Assembly: GCF_009765355.1 (NCBI RefSeq)
Contig: NZ_VTHK01000005.1
Coordinates: 62,001 to 126,000 of the forward strand
Length of the DNA stretch: 64,000 nucleotides
Direction: 5' to 3'
Source: Amycolatopsis anabasis
GTDB taxonomy: Bacteria > Actinomycetota > Actinomycetes > Mycobacteriales > Pseudonocardiaceae
Below are positions 16,430 to 25,007 of the stretch, in pieces (positions within the stretch are counted from its first letter, which is position 1; each line of letters opens with the position of its first letter). A program made the translations under genes and the position numbers. Under the pieces are notes generated by a model. It saw nothing but the letters and a program-made list of their open reading frames with translations. It was not told the DNA's origin and made no database searches.

Positions 16430-18661
16430 TTGTCAAACGCGAATCACGCGGCCGAATTGCGGGCCGAACGGGAGTACATCGCGTTTCTGTACCGGCGGCT
16501 AGCGGGCGAACGCACCGGCGCCACCCGGGAGCTGGCCGGGGTGCTGCGGAACAGCTCGGACGCCGACGGCGAGGCCCGGTGGCAGCGGGAGGTGGCGGCC
16601 AACGCCGTCGGCGGTCGGGTCAACGGGCTGCGCGTCGCGGACCACGGCCTCTGCTTCGGCCGGTTGGACCACGCCGAGGGCGGGCACCAGCACATCGGCC
16701 GGATCGGCCTGTTCGACGAGGAGGCGGACTACGAACCGCTGCTGATGGACTGGCGGGCCCCGGCGGCGCGGCCGTTCTACTGCGCCACCGCCGCCAACCC
16801 CGAGGGCGTCACCCGGCGGCGGCACTTCCACACCCGCGGGCAGGAGGTCCTCGACTTCCACGACGACCACCTGGACGGCGGGGGCCAGGGCGGGGACACC
16901 GCGCTGCTCGCCGCGCTCAACGCGCCGCGCGGCGAGACCATGCGCGACATCGTCGCCACCATCCAGTCCGAGCAGGACGAGATCATCCGGCTCGAGCACA
17001 AGGGGGTCGTGGTGATCGAGGGCGGGCCCGGCACCGGGAAGACCGCGGTCGCGCTGCACCGCGTCGCCTACCTGCTCTACACCCGGCGCGAGCGGCTGTC
17101 CCGCAGCGGTGTGCTGATCGTCGGCCCGAACCCGGGATTCCTGAGGTACGTGGGGGAGGTGCTGCCGTCGCTGGGCGAGACCGACGTGGTGTTCGCCGCG
17201 CCCGGCGAGCTGTTCCCCGGGGTGACCACCACGATCCGGGAATCCTCGCCGGAGACCGAACGGGTCAAGGGATCGGCGGTCATGGCCGACGTCCTGGCCG
17301 CCGCGCTCGCGGATCGGCAACGCGTGCCCGAGGAGCCGATCGAGATCGAGCTCGACGACGTGACCGTCCCGCTGGACGCCGGGATCGCGGGCTCCGCGCG
17401 GGAACTGGCGCGGGCCAGCGGCCTCCCGCACAACGAGGCCCGGTCCGTCTTCCGGCAGGCGCTGATCGCGGCCCTCACCGAGAGCGCGGTGCGCCGGATC
17501 GGAACGGGGTGGCTGACCGGCGCGGACCGGCTGCTGCGCGCCGACCTCGCCGACGACGTGCGCCGGGAACTCGTGGCGAGCCCGGAGCTGGCGGCCGCGG
17601 TGGCCGAGTTGTGGCCGGAGCTGACCCCGTACGAGCTGCTGGGCGGATTCCTCGCCGACCGGGACCGCCTGGCAGCCGCGGACGGCCTGCTGTCCCCGGC
17701 CGAACGGGATGCCCTGTACCGCCCGGACGGGGACGCCTGGACCGTTTCCGACGTGCCGCTGCTGGACGAGGCGGTGGAACTGCTCGGCACCGATCGGTCG
17801 GCGGAACGCCGCGCGGAAGCCGAACGGCGGGCCCGGGCCGAGTACGCCCGCGGGGTGTTCGAACTGCTCAAGCTGGACCGGGAAGAAGTCGAGGACTTCG
17901 AACTCGTCGCGGCCGACGTGATCGATCCGGAGGCGCTGGGCGAGCGGGCCGCCGAACGCGACCAGCGCGACCTGGCCGAACGGGCCGCCGCGGACCGGGA
18001 GTGGACCTACGGGCACGTGGTGGTCGACGAGGCGCAGGAACTGTCCGCGATGGACTGGCGGGTGCTGATGCGGCGCTGCCCGAGCCGCTCGTTCACCGTC
18101 GTCGGCGATCTCGCGCAACGGCAGTCCGCGGCCGGGCCGCGCGACTGGGGCGACATCCTGGCGGGATACGTCCAGGACCGGTGGAGCTACCGGCGGCTCA
18201 CCGTCAACTACCGCACGCCCGCCGAGATCATGGCCGTCGCCGCCGGTGTGCTGGCCGAGGTGGATCCCACGCTCGAGGTGCCGGAATCGGTGCGGAGCAA
18301 CGGAATCCAGCCGTGGGCGAGCCGGATCGGCCCGGACGATCTCGCCGAGGCGGTGCGCGCGGCCCGCCGGGAGTTCGCCGAGGGCGAAGGCACGGTCGCG
18401 GTCATCGCCCCACCCGGGACCGCGCTGGACGGCCCGGTGCTGACCCCGCAGGAGACCAAGGGCCTGGAGTTCGACGCGGTTCTCCTGGTCGAACCCCAGC
18501 GGTTCGACGGACCGGCGGAACTGTACGTCGCACTCACCCGGGCGACGCAGCGGCTCGGCGTGCTGCACACCGAGCCGCTGCCGCCGGTTCTGGCGGGACG
18601 CCTGGAAACCGTCCGGCGACAAGCCGAGCCGGGCTCGTCAAGGAGTGCCCTGTTGACGTGA
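16430..18661 (+). CDS. helD: HelD/HelR-type RNA polymerase recycling helicase
   Basis: Superfamily-1 UvrD-like ATPase of 743 residues. Walker A GGPGTGKT is at 198-205, the Walker B VVVDEAQ about 530, motif V TKGLEFDAVLLV about 680, and motif VI YVALTRATQRL about 705. The N-terminal coiled-coil arm, with the LYRRL segment near residue 20, is typical of HelD, which removes stalled RNA polymerase and in actinomycetes (HelR) can dislodge rifampicin. I chose TTG 16430, preceded by AAGGGGGA; an in-frame TTG at 16394 lies inside the palindromic promoter element. Resistance function is family knowledge, not shown here. Confidence 0.85.
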   Translation: MSNANHAAELRAEREYIAFLYRRLAGERTGATRELAGVLRNSSDADGEARWQREVAANAVGGRVNGLRVADHGLCFGRLDHAEGGHQHIGRIGLFDEEADYEPLLMDWRAPAARPFYCATAANPEGVTRRRHFHTRGQEVLDFHDDHLDGGGQGGDTALLAALNAPRGETMRDIVATIQSEQDEIIRLEHKGVVVIEGGPGTGKTAVALHRVAYLLYTRRERLSRSGVLIVGPNPGFLRYVGEVLPSLGETDVVFAAPGELFPGVTTTIRESSPETERVKGSAVMADVLAAALADRQRVPEEPIEIELDDVTVPLDAGIAGSARELARASGLPHNEARSVFRQALIAALTESAVRRIGTGWLTGADRLLRADLADDVRRELVASPELAAAVAELWPELTPYELLGGFLADRDRLAAADGLLSPAERDALYRPDGDAWTVSDVPLLDEAVELLGTDRSAERRAEAERRARAEYARGVFELLKLDREEVEDFELVAADVIDPEALGERAAERDQRDLAERAAADREWTYGHVVVDEAQELSAMDWRVLMRRCPSRSFTVVGDLAQRQSAAGPRDWGDILAGYVQDRWSYRRLTVNYRTPAEIMAVAAGVLAEVDPTLEVPESVRSNGIQPWASRIGPDDLAEAVRAARREFAEGEGTVAVIAPPGTALDGPVLTPQETKGLEFDAVLLVEPQRFDGPAELYVALTRATQRLGVLHTEPLPPVLAGRLETVRRQAEPGSSRSALLT

Positions 18662-18669
18662 TCGCGGAT

Positions 18670-19110
18670 TCAGGGGGAAACCGCCCAGGACTGAACCTCG
18701 CCGAAGTCGCCTTCGTCCACAGTGGACGCCGGGCGGCGCGGGGCGGGCCCGGGTTCGGCCGGGGTGGTTTCCCGCTGGATGCCGAGCTGGTCGCCGATCA
18801 CCGCCGCGAGCTCCTCGCCGCACACCGCGGCGATCGCGACGATGCCCTCGCGCAGCGCGTTCGCGGCGGCCTCGGCGCTCAGCCGGGCGATCTCGCCGGC
18901 GAGCGCCGGGGCGCCCAGCGCGAGCGCCTCGTCTTCCAGCTCGAGCCCGACCAGCATCCCGGCGAGGTTCACCGACACCGCGATGCCCCGGTCCGCGGCG
19001 GTACCGCGGAGGGCGGCGAGCCCGGCCGACAGCCCCGCCGATTCCGGCAGGGCCTCGGCCAGCTCGATCAGCTCGTCGACGCTGCGGCCGTCGTCTTCCG
19101 GCGAGGTCAT
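18670..19110 (-). CDS. YbaB-like protein with C-terminal tail
   Basis: 146 residues. After an acidic N-terminus the segment IAVSVNLAGMLVGLELEDEALALG resembles the beta-sheet core of the YbaB/EbfC nucleoid-protein fold, followed by a long helix (LAGEIARLSAEAAANALREGIVAIA) and a Pro-rich tail. It is the last gene of a four-gene operon with another YbaB-like protein and two cell-wall hydrolases. The ATG at 19110 shares a base with the previous gene's stop (TGATG). YbaB-like proteins such as EspL occur in type VII secretion loci; a chaperone or regulatory role is inference. Confidence 0.65.
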   Translation of the reverse strand: MTSPEDDGRSVDELIELAEALPESAGLSAGLAALRGTAADRGIAVSVNLAGMLVGLELEDEALALGAPALAGEIARLSAEAAANALREGIVAIAAVCGEELAAVIGDQLGIQRETTPAEPGPAPRRPASTVDEGDFGEVQSWAVSP

Positions 19111-19421
19111 CACGCCCTCCACGTGTCCGGGGTGGTCGACTCGACGGACTCGGTCAGCGCCGCGTCCTGGGTGAGGCCCAGCAGTTCCAGCTCGTCGCCG
19201 GTCAACCCGGCGAGCTCGTCGCGCAGGGCGTGCCGGGTGCGCTGGCTCGCCTGGGCGTTCGCCTTGCGGACCAGGTCCAGGATCGCGGTGGCGAGGCCGT
19301 GGCGGCCGAGTTGCAGCGCCTCGGGCTGCAGCTCGAGCCGTCGCAGCGCGCCGCCCGGGCCCACCTCGACCTCGATGCCGTGCGCCCGGTCGTCCGCGCG
19401 CCCGCTGATCGTCTGCGTCAC
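19110..19421 (-). CDS. YbaB/EbfC-family protein
   Basis: 103 residues. IEVEVGPGGALRRLELQPEAL then a helix TAILDLVRKANAQASQR match the YbaB/EbfC DNA-binding fold common in actinobacteria near ESX-type genes. It overlaps the CHAP hydrolase gene by 4 bp (ATGA) and the next YbaB-like gene by one base, so it is translationally coupled in the middle of the operon. Function may be DNA binding or partner handling; unproven. Confidence 0.7.
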   Translation of the reverse strand: MTQTISGRADDRAHGIEVEVGPGGALRRLELQPEALQLGRHGLATAILDLVRKANAQASQRTRHALRDELAGLTGDELELLGLTQDAALTESVESTTPDTWRA

Positions 19422-20476
19422 TTCGGATGCACCCCGCCGTAGAACGTCGCGCTGCTCAGCTTGTGCGTGACCCGCCGGACCTGGTCACTGGAGTTTCCTT
19501 CGATCGTGGTGACGGTGTTGCCCTCGACCTTCTCCACGATCCCGATGTGCTTGCTGGCACCGTAGCCCGGGCCGGAACCGAAGAGCAGCACGTCTCCCGG
19601 GCGGGCCTGCTTCAGGTCGTTCTTCCCGTAGGCGAGCCCGTGCTTGCGGCCCCAGTTGTAGACGTCCCCGGTGAACGGCAGCAGCGGGATGTTCACCCCG
19701 GCCTTGCGCCACATCGAGGTGGCGAACGACGAGCACCACGGCGCCGCCGGGCCGAACTTGTTCCGGTTGCCCGGACCCTCGTGGTAGCCGAGGTGCTTGC
19801 GGGCGTTGCGCAGGATGTCGTCGACCTTGCCCGAATGGCTCGGCTTGGTCTTGCCGCCCTTGTCCTTGTCGTGCGGTTTCTTCGCCGGGTGGCCCGGCTT
19901 CGCCTTCCGCGTCGCGTCGGCGATCCCGTCGTGGTCGATCTCCTTCTGCAGCGCGTGCAGCTTCCGGGCCGCCTCGACCATCTCGTCGCGGGCGTTCTTC
20001 AGGTGCCCGCCGGATTCCTTGGTGTACTTGCCGACCAGATCGGTCACCTGGCCGACCGCGTTGATCAGCGCGGCGGGCGATCCGGCGCCGGACACCGCGA
20101 GCGCGCCGTCCAGGATCTTCGACGCCTTGGTGACGTACTCGTCGATCAGCCGCTGCGAGACGGTGTGCCGCCCGGCCAGCGCGTCGGTGACCCCGCCGAC
20201 GATCTTCGCGGCCTCGGTGGTGGCGCTCGCCGTGGTGCGCAGGTCGCTGCCGAGCTTCGCGGTCGCCTTCTCGAACTCGCCCGAACCCGCGGCGCGCCAG
20301 TGGCTCAGTACCGTCGACGCGCTCTTCTGCTGCGCGTCGCGCTGTTCGAGGATCTCCTTCGCCGCCGCGTCCAGCGAGGCCTGGGCGATCTGCGACTCCC
20401 GCGCGTTGCCGGTGAGCTTGTCCCGGTGCAGGCCCATCTCGCCGGCGAACAGCTTCGCGATTTCCCTGGTGTCCAC
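19418..20476 (-). CDS. CHAP-domain peptidoglycan hydrolase with N-terminal helical module
   Basis: 352 residues. The first about 190 residues are almost all helical, Ala/Lys/Glu-rich, like WXG100/LXG-type secreted helical bundles. A Lys/His/Pro-rich linker (about 193-222) follows. The C-terminal CHAP amidase/endopeptidase domain (about 223-352) keeps its catalytic Cys (APWCSSFATSMW) and His (ASKHIGIVEKV). No Sec signal peptide is present, so export through a type VII-like route is inferred. It lies 8 bp downstream of the lysozyme-like gene and overlaps the YbaB gene. It should cut peptide cross-links or stems in the wall. Confidence 0.8.
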   Translation of the reverse strand: MDTREIAKLFAGEMGLHRDKLTGNARESQIAQASLDAAAKEILEQRDAQQKSASTVLSHWRAAGSGEFEKATAKLGSDLRTTASATTEAAKIVGGVTDALAGRHTVSQRLIDEYVTKASKILDGALAVSGAGSPAALINAVGQVTDLVGKYTKESGGHLKNARDEMVEAARKLHALQKEIDHDGIADATRKAKPGHPAKKPHDKDKGGKTKPSHSGKVDDILRNARKHLGYHEGPGNRNKFGPAAPWCSSFATSMWRKAGVNIPLLPFTGDVYNWGRKHGLAYGKNDLKQARPGDVLLFGSGPGYGASKHIGIVEKVEGNTVTTIEGNSSDQVRRVTHKLSSATFYGGVHPK

Positions 20477-20484
20477 GTTTCCCC

Positions 20485-21288
20485 CTAGAAGATCTTGCCG
20501 ATGCCGCGGGCGATGTCGTCTTCTTGGTCGCGGAAGACCTTCGCCGCCTTGGCCGCCTGGTCGCCGAGCCGGTCCGCGTTCGTGCCGACGCCCTTGACCT
20601 GCCGCTGCAGGGAGGTGCTGAAGTCACCCAGCGCCTTGGCGAAACCGGTCTCCTTGCCGACCTTGCCGAAGCTGTCCGCGGCGATGCCGTGCACCGCGCG
20701 CAGGTTCCGGTTGCCGACCGCGGCCAGTTCGTCGCCGATCCGGCGGGCCTGCTTGGTGTAGGCGGTCAGCGCGTCGGTGTCGACCGCGAACCCGCCGCCG
20801 CTGCCCTTGGCCGGGGGTTTCGCGCGGCCGCCGCCGTGCGGTGCGCCGCCCCCGCCCTTGGGGTGGTGCGCTCCGCCCTTGGGCTGGCCACCGCCCCCGC
20901 CACCCTTGCCGTGGCGCGCGGTGACCGCGTGCGCGGCCTTCGTGGCCTGGGACAGGTGCTTGCGGTAGGCGCCGTTGGTGTAGGTGGACCACGGGCCCCA
21001 GTTCTTGCCGTGGCCGGAGATCTGGTAGGCCACCCGGGCGTTGTCGGCCGCGTTGAACAGCTCGTTGTTCGAGCTCAGGTGGTACTGGCGGCGGCGTTCC
21101 GGGCCCATCGACCCGAGCATGTTGATCTGCCACAGGCCGTACGAGTTGTCCGGGGGAGTGCCGTTGTGCGCACGCGTGTTCCCGCCGGACTCCGCGAGCG
21201 CGACCGCCACCGCGGTGGTCAGGCCCTGCCCCCGGAACCCGGCGCGATACGCGTGCTGCGCGATCTCCTCCGCCGATAGCTTGCTCAT
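20485..21288 (-). CDS. Lysozyme/transglycosylase-like protein with C-terminal helical module
   Basis: 267 residues. The N-terminal domain (about 1-115) is lysozyme-like, with the catalytic Glu in ALAESGGNTRAHN and the SYGLWQINMLG motif. A Gly/His/Lys-rich linker (about 125-170) follows, then a helical C-terminal domain (about 172-267; KQARRIGDELAAVGNRNL, QRQVKGVGTNADRLGDQAAKAA) resembling WXG100-type proteins. The module order is the mirror image of the CHAP protein next door. ATG 21288 follows GGGAG; an upstream in-frame start at 21363 would add an unconvincing tail. First gene of the operon; no signal peptide. Confidence 0.8.
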   Translation of the reverse strand: MSKLSAEEIAQHAYRAGFRGQGLTTAVAVALAESGGNTRAHNGTPPDNSYGLWQINMLGSMGPERRRQYHLSSNNELFNAADNARVAYQISGHGKNWGPWSTYTNGAYRKHLSQATKAAHAVTARHGKGGGGGGQPKGGAHHPKGGGGAPHGGGRAKPPAKGSGGGFAVDTDALTAYTKQARRIGDELAAVGNRNLRAVHGIAADSFGKVGKETGFAKALGDFSTSLQRQVKGVGTNADRLGDQAAKAAKVFRDQEDDIARGIGKIF

Positions 21289-21394
21289 GCGCGTCTCCCG
21301 CGGTTCGTGTGCTTGCTCCGCAGCTTCGACGTGGGACGACCACCATCGGAACCGCGGTTGCACAAACGCGCAGGCCGACTGCTCAGCCGGGCTA

Positions 21395-23191
21395 TTACTT
21401 CCGGTAGAGCGCCTCGATGTCGGTCGCGTAGTTCTTGCTCACCACGTTCCGCTTGAGCTTCAGGCTCGGCGTGATCTCGCCCCCGGCCTCGGTGAAGTCC
21501 CGGGTGAGGATGGTGAACTTCTTGATCGACTCGGCGTGCGAGACGGCCTTGTTCGCCTCGTCCACGGCCGCCTGGACCTCGGCCCGCAGTTCCGGGTCGT
21601 CGGCCAGCTCGGCCACGGTCGCGCCCTCGGGCTTGCCGTGCCGCGCCTTCCAGGCCGGGAAGAACTCCTCGTCGATGGTCACCAGGGCGGCGATGAACGG
21701 GCGCTGGTCGCCCACCACCATCGCCTGGCTGATCACCGGATTGGCCTTGAGGGTGTCCTCCAGCCCGGACGGGGCGACGTTCTTGCCGCCCGCGGTCACG
21801 ATGATCTCCTTCTTCCGGCCGGTGATCTTCAGGAAGCCGTCGGAGTCCAGTTCACCCAGGTCGCCGGTGTGGAACCAGCCGTCCTCCAGGGCCTCCTTCG
21901 TGGCCTGCTCGTTGTTGAAGTAGCCGCGGAAGACCACGTCGCCCTTGAGCAGCACCTCCCCGTCCTCGGCGATGCGGACCGAGGTCCCGGCGACCGGTTT
22001 GCCGACCGTGCCGACCCGGAACGCGTCCTCGGTGTTGACGTTCGCCGCCGCCGAGGTCTCGGTGAGGCCGTAGCCCTCGAACACCGGCACGCCGATGCCG
22101 CGGAAGAAGTGCGCGAGCCGGGCGCCCAGCGGCGCGCCGCCGGACACCGCGGCCTTGCAACGGCCGCCGAGCGCGGCGCGCAGCTTCGAGTAGACGAGCT
22201 TGTCGAACACCGCGTGCTTGAGCCGCAGCCCCAGGCCGATGTTCCCGGTGTCCCTGGCCTGGCTGAACGCGACCGCGGTGGCCTCGGCCGCGTCGAAGAT
22301 CTTGCCCTTGCCCTCGCCGTGCGCCTTCTGCTTCGCGCCGTTGTAGACCTTCTCGAAGACCCGGGGCACGGCGACCACGAACGTCGGCCGGAACGTGCCC
22401 AGGTCGGCGACCAGGTTCTTCACGTCGGCGGTGTGCCCGAGGGTGACCCGCGCGGTGAGCGCGGTGATCGCGATCGCCCGGGCCAGCACGTGCGCGAGCG
22501 GCAGGAACACGAGCAGCGAGTTGCCCTGCTCCATGAGCTGCGGGAACGCCTGGATGTCCGCGCGGATCTCGGCGAGCAGGTTGCGGTGGGTCAGCTCGAC
22601 GCCCTTGGGCCGCCCGGTGGTCCCCGAGGTGTACACGATCGTGGCCAGCGCGTCGGCGGGCACCGAGCGGCGGCGTTCGTGCACGTCGTCGTCGGCGACC
22701 TCGGCGCCGGTCGCGGACAGGGTGTCCACCGCCGGTGCGGTGCCCTCGATCTGCCAGACGTGCTCCAGCCCGCCGAGCCGTTCGCGCACCTCGTCCAGGG
22801 TGGCGCGGTGCCCGTCGGTCTCGACGAACACGCCCTTGGCCGCGGAGTCGGACAGGATCCAGTGGACCTGCTCGGCCGAGGAGGTGTCGTAGATCGGCAC
22901 CGTGACACCGCCCACAGCCCAGATCGCGAAGTCGATCAGGGTCCACTCGTAGCGGGTCTTGGACATCAGGCCGACCCGGTCGCCCGCCTCGATCCCGGCT
23001 TTGAGCAGGCCCTTGGCCACCGCGAGCACCCCGGCCGCGAACTCGCGCGCGGTCACGTCCAGCCAGGAGCCGTCGACCTGGCGGCGGAAGCTGATCACGT
23101 CCCCGAAACGCTCGGCGTTCGCCCAGACGATGTCGGCCAGGTTCTCGTCGTCGGACACTGGTTTGCTCGCCGGAGCGCTGTATTCGCGCAC
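21395..23191 (-). CDS. fadD15: Long-chain fatty-acid-CoA ligase
   Basis: AMP-forming acyl-CoA synthetase, 598 residues, the length of FadD15. The P-loop TIVYTSGTTGRPKGVELTH is near 190, the adenylate motif YGLTETSAA near 380, the hinge region DGWFHTGDLGELDSDGFLKITGRKK near 450-475, and the C-terminal catalytic Lys is in the SLKLKRNVV segment. It activates long-chain fatty acids for beta-oxidation or lipid synthesis. The GTG at 23191 follows ACGGAGGT. Two tandem 16-bp repeats sit directly upstream. It is divergent from a block of genes that also accompanies fadD15 in mycobacteria. Confidence 0.9.
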   Translation of the reverse strand: MREYSAPASKPVSDDENLADIVWANAERFGDVISFRRQVDGSWLDVTAREFAAGVLAVAKGLLKAGIEAGDRVGLMSKTRYEWTLIDFAIWAVGGVTVPIYDTSSAEQVHWILSDSAAKGVFVETDGHRATLDEVRERLGGLEHVWQIEGTAPAVDTLSATGAEVADDDVHERRRSVPADALATIVYTSGTTGRPKGVELTHRNLLAEIRADIQAFPQLMEQGNSLLVFLPLAHVLARAIAITALTARVTLGHTADVKNLVADLGTFRPTFVVAVPRVFEKVYNGAKQKAHGEGKGKIFDAAEATAVAFSQARDTGNIGLGLRLKHAVFDKLVYSKLRAALGGRCKAAVSGGAPLGARLAHFFRGIGVPVFEGYGLTETSAAANVNTEDAFRVGTVGKPVAGTSVRIAEDGEVLLKGDVVFRGYFNNEQATKEALEDGWFHTGDLGELDSDGFLKITGRKKEIIVTAGGKNVAPSGLEDTLKANPVISQAMVVGDQRPFIAALVTIDEEFFPAWKARHGKPEGATVAELADDPELRAEVQAAVDEANKAVSHAESIKKFTILTRDFTEAGGEITPSLKLKRNVVSKNYATDIEALYRK

Positions 23192-23201
23192 GTAGACCTC
23201 C

Positions 23202-23237
23202 GTGTTACACGCGAGTCGCAGGTGTTACTCGCCAGTC
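23202..23237. repeat. Tandem 20-bp-period repeat in the fadD15 promoter
   Basis: GTGTTACACGCGAGTC (23202-23217) and GTGTTACTCGCCAGTC (23222-23237) match at 14 of 16 positions and are spaced exactly 20 bp, nearly two helical turns. The nearer copy abuts the fadD15 Shine-Dalgarno, so a bound protein would block transcription or initiation. Likely operator for a fatty-acid-type regulator; identity unknown. Confidence 0.5.
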
Positions 23238-23310
23238 AACTTAGTCGTATGTCCGACGATTGACCATGCTGGTCCCCGAGTGGGGGGTTGGGCATGACAT
23301 TCTGCATAAC

Positions 23311-23730
23311 GTGTCCGTTTCGAACCAGACAACTCCGGCGCTCGACATAGTGGACGAGACGTTTCTGGCGGTCCCGCCGAGCACGGTCGCGGCCGCGTTC
23401 GCCGATCCGGGCGCCTGGACCCGGTACTGGCCCGACCTGGTGCTCGAGGTGTACACCGACCGCGGTGACCAGGGCCTGCGCTGGACCGTGCGGGGCGCGC
23501 TGGTCGGCACCATGGAGGTCTGGCTGGAGCCGGTGCTGGACGGCACGCTGCTGCACTACTTCCTGCGGGCCACCCCGGCCGACGCCGCGGGGCGGCCGCT
23601 CCCGCTGCGCCCGCGCGATCTGCGGCGCGAGTTCGACCGGCGAGCCCGGGCCGCCAAGGAGATCGCGCTGGGTCTGAAGGAAATCCTGGAGGACGGGCGC
23701 GAGCCGGGCGTACCGCCGTCGGCTCGGTAG
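23311..23730 (+). CDS. SRPBCC (START-like) superfamily protein
   Basis: About 139 residues with the SRPBCC fold pattern: a first strand DIVDETFLAVPPSTV, helix AAFADPGAWTRYWPD, strands LVLEVYTDRGDQGLRWTV and GTMEVWLEPV, and a long C-terminal helix (RREFDRRARAAKEIALGLKEIL). The cavity usually binds lipids or polyketides; ligand unknown. Starts at ATG 23266 or TTG 23260 are possible, but codons before the GTG at 23311 look non-coding and there is no Shine-Dalgarno, so a leaderless GTG is preferred. It precedes a metallophosphoesterase by one base. Confidence 0.75.
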   Translation: MSVSNQTTPALDIVDETFLAVPPSTVAAAFADPGAWTRYWPDLVLEVYTDRGDQGLRWTVRGALVGTMEVWLEPVLDGTLLHYFLRATPADAAGRPLPLRPRDLRREFDRRARAAKEIALGLKEILEDGREPGVPPSAR

Positions 23731-23731
23731 A

Positions 23732-24532
23732 GTGGATCTCGTGCGGGTTCATGTCGTCTCCGACGTACACGGAAACGCCGAGGCGCTCGCCCGTGCCGGT
23801 GCGGGGGCCGACGCCTTGGTCGTGCTCGGTGATCTCCTCGACTTCGTCGACTACCGGGAACACCACAAGGGCATCCTGGGCGCGCTGTTCGGCGCGGAGA
23901 AGGTGGGCGAGTTCGCCCGCCTGCGCCGGGAGGGCACGCGGGACGAGACGGTCACCTATTCCCGGGCGCTGTGGGCCAGCCTGGACGATCCCGCCGCCGC
24001 GGTCGAGGAGGCGATCCGCGAGCAGTACGCGGAGCTGTTCGGCGCGCTGACCGTGCCCACCTACGCCACTCCGGGCAATGTGGACACCCCCGCGCTGTGG
24101 CCGGAGTTCGCCGGTTCCGGGGTGCAGATCCTGGACGGCGAGGTCGCCGAGGTCGGCGGCCTGCGGCTGGGGTTCGTCGGCGGCGCGCTGCTGCCGCACG
24201 GCGTGGTGCCCCGGCGCACGAACCCGGTGTGGCGGCCGTACCTGCGCACCCGGGACGACTTCGACGCCTCGGTGGGGAAGCTGAGCGAGGTCGACGTGCT
24301 GTGCACGCACATCCCCCCGGCGGTGCCCGAGCTGACCTACGACGTGGTCGCCCGCCGGGCCGAACTGGGCTCGGATTCGCTGCGCGAGCTGATCGCCGAG
24401 CAGCAGCCCCGCTGGTCGCTGTTCGGGCACGTCCACCAGCCCCTCTCCGCGCGGACCCGGGTCGGGAAGACCGAATGCCGCAACGTCGGGCACTTCAAGG
24501 TGACCGAGGAGCCGTACGTGCTGCGCTGGTGA
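23732..24532 (+). CDS. Calcineurin-like metallophosphoesterase
   Basis: 266 residues with the metallophosphoesterase metal motifs: DVHGN (about 11-15), GDLLD (about 33), GNVD (near 113 in place of GNHE), a THIPP strand and GHVHQ near the C-terminus, so the dinuclear metal site looks complete. Substrate unknown; the family includes nucleases and nucleotide or phosphoprotein phosphatases. The start is GTG 23732, one base after the SRPBCC stop; a GTG at 23741 is an alternative that sits closer to the first motif. Confidence 0.82.
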   Translation: MDLVRVHVVSDVHGNAEALARAGAGADALVVLGDLLDFVDYREHHKGILGALFGAEKVGEFARLRREGTRDETVTYSRALWASLDDPAAAVEEAIREQYAELFGALTVPTYATPGNVDTPALWPEFAGSGVQILDGEVAEVGGLRLGFVGGALLPHGVVPRRTNPVWRPYLRTRDDFDASVGKLSEVDVLCTHIPPAVPELTYDVVARRAELGSDSLRELIAEQQPRWSLFGHVHQPLSARTRVGKTECRNVGHFKVTEEPYVLRW

Positions 24533-24559
24533 GGTCTACGGGACGGTAGCCTCATCGCC

Positions 24560-25003
24560 ATGGCCGAGCAGTCCACCCAGTCCATCGAGGTCGACGCGTC
24601 GCCGGAGCGGGTCATGGCGGTCATCGCCGACTTCCCGGCCTACCCCGAGTGGGCCAAGCAGGTCCGCGAGACCGAGGTTCTCGCCGAAGACGCCGGCGGC
24701 AAGCCCAAGCAGGTCCGGCTGACCCTGGACGCCGGGCCGATCAAGGACGTCTACACGCTGGAGTACGACTGGGCGGCCGACGGGCTCTCGGTCACCTGGC
24801 ACCTGGTCAAGGGCCAGATGCAGAAGGCCCAGGACGGCCGCTACCAGCTCGAGCCGATCGGCGGCGGGAAGACGCTGGTCACCTACAGCCTGTCCGTCGA
24901 ACTGGTGCTCCCGATGATCGGCATGCTCCGGCGCAAGGCGGAGAAGATGGTCATGGACACCGCCCTGAAGGAACTCAAGCGCCGGGTCGAGAGCCAGGGC
25001 TAA
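24560..25003 (+). CDS. SRPBCC-family protein (Rv2185c-like)
   Basis: 147 residues: SIEVDASPERVMAVIADFPAYPEWAKQV is the classic coenzyme-Q-binding/polyketide-cyclase-like start, and the protein ends in a long helix KLMD-type (RKAEKMVMDTALKELKRRVE). It lies 4 bp before an ArsA-like ATPase gene, the same pairing I recall for Rv2185c-Rv2184c in M. tuberculosis. It probably binds a hydrophobic ligand; the ligand is not known. Confidence 0.85.
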   Translation: MAEQSTQSIEVDASPERVMAVIADFPAYPEWAKQVRETEVLAEDAGGKPKQVRLTLDAGPIKDVYTLEYDWAADGLSVTWHLVKGQMQKAQDGRYQLEPIGGGKTLVTYSLSVELVLPMIGMLRRKAEKMVMDTALKELKRRVESQG

Positions 25004-25007
25004 CCTC

